Positions 44,363 through 57,500 of a stretch of DNA of 57,500 bases are shown piece after piece. The stretch's first letter is position 1, and each line of letters begins with the position of its first letter. Source of the DNA: Dictyostelium firmibasis (taxonomy: Eukaryota > Evosea > Eumycetozoa > Dictyosteliales > Dictyosteliaceae); the NCBI GenBank assembly GCA_036169595.1, contig CM069765.1, positions 8,445,001-8,502,500 on the forward strand, read 5' to 3'. Under the pieces are notes generated by a model. That model did no database searches and was not told where the DNA came from. It worked only from the letters and a program-made list of their open reading frames with translations. The translations under genes were made by a program, and so were the position numbers.

Positions 44363-44563
44363 AAATATTTAAGAAAAAAAAAAAAAAATTTTAAAAAAAG
44401 ATAATTCAATTGAATTCAAAACAATAATATTAAAATAAAATAAAATAAAATAAAATAAAATAAAATTTTAAAACATCTATTAGGTTTTTTTAATATAAAA
44501 ATGCAAACAAAAAAAATATTTAATATTTTTAGTTTATTTGAATTTTTTTTTTTTTTTCATCTT

Positions 44564-47892
<3,329 letters not shown>

Positions 47893-48200
47893 TATTTATT
47901 ATTATTTCTTAATTTTTTTTTCCAAACTATTATTTCTATTATTATTATTATTTATTTATTTTTTTCCACCAGAAAAAGATGGGAAATAATTAATGTAAGA
48001 GAGAAAAAATAATAAAAGATGAATAATTAAAAAAAACAAAAAGTTATTTGGGGGGGTGTTAAATAAATTATTGATAAAAAAAAAAGATTGCAGTCGAGTA
48101 AAAATTTAAAAGAAATTTTAAATAAAAAAAAAAAACGAAAAGTGATTTGGAGAAAAAAAAAAAAAAAAATAAATAAAATTAAAATAAAAATATAAAATTG

Positions 48201-48234
<34 letters not shown>

Positions 48235-48675
48235 TTTTTTTTTTTAATTTTTTTTTTTTTTCAGCCCATATTACTTTTTTTTTCATACACACACAACAAG
48301 TAAGTCACCCAACGTAAAAAAAAAAAAAAAAAAAATAAATAAAATGTTTTTTAAAAAAAAAACTGAAATTATAGTTAAACCAACGTATAATTAAATTAAA
48401 TAGCGAAAATGAAAATAAATTTTTATATATAATGTATATAAACATATTTATTTTCATACATAATAAAACAAATCAAAAAATTTAATTATTTATTATCATG
48501 ATTGGTGAACTGTGGAAAAAAAAAAAAAAAAAACAAAAAATTTTCATTTTTTTATTTTTTTTATTTTTTTATTTTTTTTTTTAATAATATTAATTCTATA
48601 AAATCAATTAACTCACATAATATTTAAACAATAAAACAACAATAATAATCATCATAATTATAATTATAATTTAGA
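47893..48675. other. divergent promoter region, Pet127-like and small membrane protein genes
   Basis: A G run (GGGGGGGTG, 48050-48058) is unusual in this DNA. Long T (48203-48232) and A runs, and a pyrimidine-rich CACACACAACAAGTAAGTCA near 48288, are also present. No gene is seen. Confidence 0.6.
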
Positions 48676-49070
48676 ATGTCTACTGGTAACGAATCATACA
48701 ATCTCAGATATCCAAAAGGTTTCAAAGCCTACCCACACAACATGTACAAATTAGAGGGTTACGGTACACCAAAAGGTTATATCACTTTAATTGGTGTTGT
48801 TGCCACCCTCGCTGTTAGTGGTCTTTTCTTTGCTAACTCAAGAGCTAATAAACGTAAATACTTTTCTTTTTTCTCTTTTTTTTTAACATGTTGCCATTAC
48901 TAATAAAAATAATAAAAATGAAAATAAAAATGAAAATAAAATAAATTATAAATAAAAAATTTATAGGTGAATACCCAACTCATAACAAAGAATGGAGAGC
49001 TAAGACTTTAGCCTATGCCAAAGAAATCAATGCTGATCCAATCTACCAATTACCAAAAGATAAAATCTAA
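48676..49070 (+). CDS. small single-pass membrane protein, probably mitochondrial
   Basis: Exons 48676..48853 and 48967..49070 join in phase 1 (AAA C + GT) to 93 residues; the donor is GTAAAT and the acceptor TATAG. It starts MSTGNESYNLRYPKGFKAYP, has one hydrophobic helix ~36-53 (YITLIGVVATLAVSGLFFAN), then a basic/polar tail (KREYPTHNKEWRAKTLAYAK) ending LPKDKI. There is no cleavable signal. Codons such as ATC, GCC and TAC point to strong expression. Size, topology and the RxNKREYPTHNKEW-type tail recall accessory subunits of respiratory complexes (complex I or IV). That is inference; I do not recognise the specific subunit. Confidence 0.85.
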
Positions 49071-49292
49071 ATTATTTAAATGACAACCATTTATATATTT
49101 AAAAAATCAAAAATCAAAAACTTTTAGTAGTAATAATAATAATAATAATAATAATTTTGTTTAAGGAAATATAAGAATACAAAATAAAAAAAAAAAAAAA
49201 AATTGTAGAAAAAAAAAAGGATGTTAATGTTTTTTTTTTTACTTTTAGAATTATTGTTTTTTTTTTTTTATTTAATTTAATAATTTATTTAT

Positions 49293-52161
<2,869 letters not shown>

Positions 52162-52193
52162 ATGGGTAGCGAAGAAACAAAGTCATTGTTAAG
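52162..52193 (+). CDS. candidate alternative first exon of the zinc transporter
   Basis: ATG GGT AGC starts a 32-base frame encoding MGSEETKSLL plus two bases, ending AG|GTAAAC, a good donor. Splicing to the acceptor TTTAATTAG at 52703-52711 joins in frame to SKDAGKKQ of the transporter, skipping the acidic start used from 52617. A TATA-like element lies upstream. The intron would be 518 nt, long for this genome. Alternatively the 11 codons plus TAA are an upstream ORF. Confidence 0.45.
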
Positions 52194-52616
52194 GTAAACA
52201 CACATTTAAAAAAAAAAAAAAAAAAAAAAAAAACAAAACTTTAAAAAAAAAAAAAAATTAAAAAATTAAAAAAACACTTCACACCACTTAACAAATCACA
52301 TCGTTTCTTCTTTTATTTTAAAATTAATAATATTATTACTTTATAAAAACAATTTATTATTATTATTTTTAATTTTTAAAAAAAAAAAAAAAAAATTTTA
52401 AAAAAAGAAAAAAACACCACTCGTTTGCAGTTTTTTTTATTTGAATAATACAAATAAACGAAATATTGTTTTGTTTTTTTTTTTTTTTTTTAATTAATTT
52501 TTATTTTTATTTAATAAAAAATTTTATTTAATTTCCCATATTAATCATTGTTTTTTTTTTTATAAAAAATATAAAATAAAATAAAAAATAAAAATTTTTT
52601 TATATGGAATAATAAA

Positions 52617-54323
52617 ATGAAAAATAATTACAAAATAAATTATGATTATTATGATGATGATGATGATAACGACGATGATGATTATGATTTTGAAAATGAA
52701 AATTTAATTAGTAAAGATGCAGGAAAAAAACAAAAGGATTTAGAGAAAGAACCATTAAGTAAATCGATTGCATTCATTACTATTGGTACATTGACAATGT
52801 TATATGTAATTGTTGAATTAGGTGCAGCATTATACGTTGGATCATTGACATTGCTATCGGATGGATTTCACAATTTATCAGATGTAGTTTCATTAGTTAT
52901 AGCATGGTGGGCACAAAAAGCAGCAAAGAGAGATTCTGATAATTTCATGTCTTATGGTTGGGCACGTGCTGAAATCTTAGGTGGTTTAACAAACGGATGT
53001 TTCCTTCTATCGATGAGTCTCTACGTTGCATTGGAAGCAATTCCTCGTTTTATCAAACCTGAACCAATGGAAAGTGGTTTAATCTTTATGATTGTTGCAG
53101 GTTCTGGTTTAGCTATCAATATATTGGGTACTATCGTATTTGCATGCACTGGTATGTCTCATGCTCATTCTCATGGTGGTGGTGGCGGTCATTCACATGG
53201 TGGCGGTGCTCATTCACATGGTGAAAAGAAGAAAGAAAAACATGGTCATTCACATGATGGTGCTGAAAAGAAGAAAGAAAAACATGGCCATTCACATGAT
53301 GGTGCTGAAAAGAAGAAAGAGAAACATGGCCATGGTCATTCACATGGAACTACAGCTGTAGGTATCAATAGTGACGAAAAAGAAGAACACAATCATGACG
53401 ATCATGATCATCACGATCACTCTGAAGAAAATCATGGTCATTCACATGGCGGCGCTGAAAATAAGAAAGAGAAGCATGGTCATGGTCATTCACATAGTGG
53501 AGGTGCTGAGGGTATAAATATTGGTGATGATAACGATCATGACGACCATGATCATCATGATCATTCAGAAGAAAGCCATGGCCATTCACACGGTGGTGAA
53601 AAGAAGAAAGAGAAACATGGTCACTCGCATGATGGCGCTGAAAAGAAGAAAGAGAAACATGGTCACTCACACGATGGAGAGAAAAAGAAAAAGAAAAAGA
53701 AATCAAGTGGCACATGTTTAGGTATGGATTTAAATATGTTTGGTGTTTTCATTCACTTTTTAGGTGATGCAATCTCATCGTTATTCGTATTGATTACCGG
53801 TGCAGTCATTCATTTCACTCAAGGTAAATGGACAGAATATATTGATCCAGCAGTATCATTAATCATTGTTATTATGATTGCAGCCACATCTGCCCCATTG
53901 GTAAAGAGATGTTCAATGATTTTATTACAAAAGGTACCAGATGAAATTGATTTGGATACAATTCGTCATAAAATGTTAAAGGTTGAGGGTGTTCTTAGTC
54001 AACATGATCTTCACGTTTGGCAATTGGTTGATGGTATGACCATTGCATCAGTTCACGTTGGTATTGCAAAAGGCAAGGATTTCCAAGTTATTGCTTCCAA
54101 ATTGAAAAAGATCTTCCACAAGGAAGGTATTCACTCTACCTCTATTCAACCAGAATTCTTACAACCAAACTCTTTTACTGGTGGTGCTTCCTCTGATTCA
54201 AACTATTGTGTTCAAAATTGTGTTGATGATTGTGAAGAGGAATGGTGTTGTAAAAAATCTGCTGATCGTATTAAAATGAGAAATTTACCATATTCAAATA
54301 TTGTTGATATTAACGATATTTAA
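52617..54323 (+). CDS. CDF/ZnT family zinc transporter with histidine-rich loop
   Basis: 568 residues from the ATG at 52617. The N-terminus is acidic ([20 protein letters not shown]) and ends ENENLIS. Six transmembrane helices follow the CDF plan: TM1 near 52-72 and TM2 ([20 protein letters not shown]) carrying the HxxxD zinc site, with the partner HxxxD in TM5 ([14 protein letters not shown]). Between TM4 and TM5 is a ~190-residue loop of HGHSH(D/G)G-EKKKEKH repeats, the zinc-sensing/binding loop. The C-terminal domain has the ferredoxin-like CDF fold ([20 protein letters not shown]). It exports zinc from the cytosol into vesicles or out of the cell by proton antiport. An alternative upstream first exon is possible. 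Probably one of the znt genes, but I cannot say which. Confidence 0.95.
   Translation: MKNNYKINYDYYDDDDDNDDDDYDFENENLISKDAGKKQKDLEKEPLSKSIAFITIGTLTMLYVIVELGAALYVGSLTLLSDGFHNLSDVVSLVIAWWAQKAAKRDSDNFMSYGWARAEILGGLTNGCFLLSMSLYVALEAIPRFIKPEPMESGLIFMIVAGSGLAINILGTIVFACTGMSHAHSHGGGGGHSHGGGAHSHGEKKKEKHGHSHDGAEKKKEKHGHSHDGAEKKKEKHGHGHSHGTTAVGINSDEKEEHNHDDHDHHDHSEENHGHSHGGAENKKEKHGHGHSHSGGAEGINIGDDNDHDDHDHHDHSEESHGHSHGGEKKKEKHGHSHDGAEKKKEKHGHSHDGEKKKKKKKSSGTCLGMDLNMFGVFIHFLGDAISSLFVLITGAVIHFTQGKWTEYIDPAVSLIIVIMIAATSAPLVKRCSMILLQKVPDEIDLDTIRHKMLKVEGVLSQHDLHVWQLVDGMTIASVHVGIAKGKDFQVIASKLKKIFHKEGIHSTSIQPEFLQPNSFTGGASSDSNYCVQNCVDDCEEEWCCKKSADRIKMRNLPYSNIVDINDI
53153..53700 (+). repeat. tandem His/Lys-rich coding repeats in the ZnT loop
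   Basis: Units of 14 residues, [14 protein letters not shown] (about 42 bases), occur twice in tandem near 53240-53325 and recur near 53600-53690. A larger [12 protein letters not shown](N/S)HGHSHGG unit is itself duplicated (53395-53450 and 53540-53600). Loop growth by unequal duplication is evident. Confidence 0.88.
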
Positions 54324-54648
54324 ATAAGGATAAATAAAAAAAGTAAAAAAAAAAAGAAAAAAAAAAAAATACAGAATAATATGTGCAAAAAAAAGAAAAA
54401 AAAAAGAAAAAAAAAAGAAAAAAGAAAAAAACAAAAAGAAAAAAAATTTAAAAATAACTAATAAAATAAATATCTCGATCCCTTATTTTTTTTTATTTTT
54501 CTATCGTTTTTTTATTTTTCTTCGTTTTTTTTACCCAAAAAAAAAAAAAAAAAAAAAAAAAATAATAATTTAATTTTTTTTCAAATGATATAATGTTTAT
54601 CATTAAAAGGTACAATTTTTTTTTATTAAAGAATATTATTGGTAAAAT
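54324..54648. other. convergent 3' flanks
   Basis: A/T homopolymers with AAAAAGAAAA ladders (54345-54440). AATAAA-type signals near 54332 and 54463 fit polyadenylation of the zinc transporter. No gene is seen. Confidence 0.55.
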
Positions 54649-54972
54649 TTAATTTTGTTGTTCATTTTGTTCATTTTCTTGTTTATCTTTTTTTAATTTT
54701 TCTTTTAATTTTGAAATTCTTTCTTGCATTATTTTGTCATGGTTACATGGATTTCCAACTAATGGATCCACATGTTGTGGGACATTATTTTGTTGTTGTT
54801 GTTGTTCATTTGGTGGTCTATTATCCATATACTCTTGGTAGTGTTTATTTATAATGTCATTTATTCCAGTCATTTCTTCAGCATTTATTATATTATTATT
54901 ATTATTGTTTATATTAATTAATATGAAAAATATTACAAAAAGGCTAATTAATAAAAAATTATAGTTTTTCAT
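54649..54972 (-). CDS. small secreted protein, Asn/Gln-rich
   Basis: 107 residues, intronless. The hydrophobic N-terminus MKNYNFLLISLFVIFFILIN is a signal peptide or anchor, with likely cleavage after IINA. The mature part is polar: EEMTGINDIINKHYQEYMDN, a short Gln run, VDPLVGNPCNHDKIMQ with a single Cys, then a helical Lys/Glu/Gln tail (ERISKLKEKLKKDKQENEQN). I do not recognise a family. The regular codon use, clean stop and signal peptide argue for a real gene despite the small size. Localisation is probably secreted or in the ER. Confidence 0.7.
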   Translation of the reverse strand: MKNYNFLLISLFVIFFILININNNNNNIINAEEMTGINDIINKHYQEYMDNRPPNEQQQQQNNVPQHVDPLVGNPCNHDKIMQERISKLKEKLKKDKQENEQNEQQN

Positions 54973-55482
54973 TTTTTTTTTTAATTTTAATTTTTTTTTA
55001 TTTAAATTTTATTTAAATTTTATTTTATTTTATTTTATTTAAATTTAATTTATTTTATTTTTTAAAATTTTTTATAGTATCACTTTATTGATTAAATATT
55101 AATAGAAGTGAATAAAATTTTTTTTTAAAAATTTATTTATATTTTTTTTTTATATAATAATAATTTTTAATTTTTAATTTTTAATTTTTATTTTTTTTTT
55201 TTTTTTTTTAAACATTTAATTGAAAGTTATACCTTTTAAATTTTATTTACTATTTTTTTTTTTTTTTTTTAATTGGCTATAAAAGGAAACCACCAATTTT
55301 TTTAATTTTATTTATTTTAATTTATATTTTTCAAAATTTTTTTTTTTAATATTACAAAAACAAATAAAGAAAAATGAAATTTTTTTTTTTGTGTGTGAGT
55401 GTGTGGTTAATATAAAGAAAAATGATTTTTTCAAACTATAAAAAACCAATAGATTGCTGGGCAATTTAAATTACATTTGGCG

Positions 55483-55516
<34 letters not shown>

Positions 55517-55575
55517 TTTTATCATTTTTTTTTTTTTTGAAATGGCTATTTGTTGGGTTGAAGCTTTTCTTGAGA
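54973..55575. other. divergent promoter region
   Basis: T-rich DNA with TTTTA/TTTAAA ladders (54973-55060) and a TTTTTAAT ladder (55165-55190). GTGTGTGAGTGTGTGG at 55390-55405 is a GT-rich island. An A run at 55483-55512 precedes the gene at 55576. No gene is seen. Confidence 0.6.
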
Positions 55576-56527
55576 ATGTTTAAAAAAGTTTCAATTTTCA
55601 CAAGAAATAATATAAATAGAAATTTAAAAAGATTTCGATCACAACACCACAGTATTAATGGGGGGTTTTTATCTATAACTGGTTTTAATAATAATAAAAA
55701 TAATGATAATGGTAGTTTTTCATTAGAATACTCAAACTTTAATAATTTTAATATAAAGAAATTCTATTCAACATTAAATGATACTACAGACACAATAAAA
55801 AATGTTGATTTAAGTGAAACAAATATTTCAAATAATTTAGCAGAGATTAAAAAACTTGAGATTCTATCCCAAGTACCAAAACCAATTGAAGACTTTAAAA
55901 ATGAATTATTAAATTGTGAACCAAAAAAGTTAAACAATAATCAAAGATTATTAGCAAGTAGCTTTTTATGGAAATATTTAGGTATCAAAAATTCTTCACC
56001 AAATGTGAGTAGTATTATTCCTATATATATATATATTCTCTTTTTATTTTTATTGATAATTAATTTAATTAAATTAACTTTTTTATATATATAATTTTTA
56101 TTTTTTTATTTTTTTTTTTTTTAATTATTTGTAGACATTAGGTAAAAAAGAACTAAACAAAATTTGGTCATATTTAGATATTAATACAAAAATTATAGAG
56201 AATAAACAAGAAAAAGAGGCAATTGAAATTCAACAATTAATCATTTGTTTACATAGTAGATATTTAATTGATCGAGTTATACCATTAATGAATGATATTA
56301 TTGATAATAGAGATATCAATACATTATCAGAGAAAATGATTATACAATGTTTCTTAATATCACCACATTTATCACGTTGGAATGATATGATTGAATATGG
56401 TAAAAAAATTTCACCACAAATCTTTGAACAATTAAATGCTGAACCATACTATTCACATGAATTTTTTCCTTATAAAAAGATTTATGAATTTTTATTATTA
56501 AACAATCAAAATCTTTTTAACTCAACA

Positions 56528-56615
<88 letters not shown>

Positions 56616-57229
56616 CCATACAACCATGGACTCAATATAATATTCATTCACTTGGTTTTAAAAATAATAAAATTATGAGTGAAAACATTTCAGAAGAAAC
56701 TTTTAAAACTGCTGAAAAAAATTACTACGACGAAATGAATTTATTAAAATCGAAAATTATGGACCAAGATGAATATATTATTGCAAGTATGTATAATAAT
56801 AGTAGTAATAATAATAATAAATGATAAATAATAATATTAATATTTTTATTTTTAAAATTTTTTATTATTTTTTTTTTTTTATTACTATTAGATTTAGGAG
56901 AAATTAAATATTGTTTATTATTTGGCGGAGCTGTTAAATTGTATTTACAAATGGGAGGTCCACCATTAGTATGTGGTGGTGTATTAAAAGACAACTCAAT
57001 TCAATTATATGGTTCCTCCAATTTTGAGGATGAATTCAATAATTCCGTAGAAATTAAATCCGAATATAATTTAGATATAATAAAAAACGATTCAAATAAC
57101 AATATAGATGGTGCCGTATCTTTAGTTGGTACTCATAAACAAACTGTTTCAAATTTAAATAATTCCAATGGAAATAATGAAAAATATATTTACACTATGG
57201 ATATAAAAATTAATTTATTAAAAGACTAA
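55576..57229 (+). CDS. probable mitochondrial protein of unknown function, three exons
   Basis: Exons 55576..56004, 56135..56786 and 56892..57229 join in frame (donors GTGAGT and GTATGT; acceptors TTGTAG and ATTAG) to about 472 residues. The start MFKKVSIFTRNNINRNLKRF is chosen because it gives an Arg/Lys/Ser-rich presequence followed by KKFYSTL, a common mitochondrial cleavage context; the frame is open further upstream but only as poly-Lys. The middle is helical (KKLEILSQVPKPIEDFKNEL; WNDMIEYGKKISPQIFEQLN), and a 28-residue Asn run lies near ~275-302. Exon 3 begins NLGEIKYCLLFGGAVKLYLQ, followed by MGGPPLVCGGVLKDNS, a conserved-looking Gly/Pro core, and ends in TMDIKINLLKD. I do not recognise the family. 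Confidence 0.82.
56528..56613 (+). repeat. poly-Asn codon run (AAT)n
   Basis: About 28 pure AAT codons in exon 2 of the mitochondrial-looking protein. Confidence 0.95.
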
Positions 57230-57245
57230 AAAAAAAAAAAAAGAG

Positions 57246-57278
<33 letters not shown>

Positions 57279-57350
57279 ATTTTATTTTTTATTATAATTA
57301 TAAAATTTAATAAAAAAAACAATGGTTTAATATTTAATTAAATATTATAG

Positions 57351-57395
<45 letters not shown>

Positions 57396-57500
57396 ATATT
57401 TCAAACATGGTTGCGTCATATGAAATTCATAATAATATTATTCATTTTTTTACTTTAAAATAATTGATTTTTCATTTTATTTTTTTTTTTAATTTTTCTT
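57230..57500. other. downstream flank to window end
   Basis: A/T homopolymers, including a ~40-base A run (57352-57392). No gene is seen. Confidence 0.55.

Noticed and set aside
55477-55575. Upstream start giving MAKKKKK... for the last gene
   Set aside because: It is translated homopolymer; the ATG at 55576 yields a plausible mitochondrial presequence.

Overview
The window is nuclear DNA of a Dictyostelium-type social amoeba, almost certainly D. discoideum or a very close relative. Intergenic and intronic DNA is extremely A/T-rich with long homopolymers. Introns are short, with GTAAGT/GTATGT donors and bare AG acceptors. Coding regions are packed with Asn (AAT/AAC) and Gln (CAA) runs. The gene content includes FNIP repeats, an AprA-type protein, NPC2-like proteins and an Endotoxin_N gene, all of which are known from this genus. 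No virus-like element, LTR element, tRNA or rRNA was recognised. Exon structures below were built by hand from splice signals and reading-frame continuity.

Layout. 1-4 kb: the 5' part of an alpha/beta hydrolase (minus) and a three-exon protein with PH-like and ubiquitin-like-looking segments (minus). 4.3-6.5 kb: a degraded gene region holding a clear alkylglycerol-monooxygenase-like pseudogene, an orphan reading frame broken by one stop, and a long AAT microsatellite. 6.6-11.2 kb: a bacterial-type Endotoxin_N gene and an ankyrin-like family protein (both minus). 11.5-16 kb: ribosomal protein S3 (minus), a MYND zinc-finger protein (plus) and a secreted AprA/PqaA-family protein (minus). 16.9-24.6 kb: a RING-containing SNF2 ATPase (plus), a SPRY-like protein (minus) and an FNIP-repeat protein (plus). 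25.5-32.4 kb: a giant Asn-rich protein (plus). 32.7-36.8 kb: two tandem ML-domain (NPC2-like) secreted proteins (plus) and a large type I membrane protein (minus). 37.2-47.9 kb: a membrane-anchored PP2C phosphatase (minus), an ABCG half-transporter with a long extracellular N-terminus (plus) and a Pet127-like mitochondrial protein with a roughly 50-residue polyglutamine (minus). 48.7-57.2 kb: a small one-pass membrane protein (plus), RIO2 kinase (minus), a CDF/ZnT zinc transporter (plus), a small secreted protein (minus) and a mitochondrial-looking protein (plus).

Functionally this is a mixed chromosomal neighbourhood, not an operon or a dedicated system. Housekeeping genes (rps3, RIO2) are translation and ribosome-biogenesis genes. 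Three genes at 8.7, 23.2 and 25.5 kb share a short motif of the form LF(F/W)xVxRN/D. The most noteworthy items are the AGMO-like pseudogene, the intact Endotoxin_N gene, two mutually exclusive first exons of the zinc transporter that would each supply an acidic dileucine signal, the PP2C with an altered metal-binding motif, and the Pet127-type nuclease carrying polyQ.
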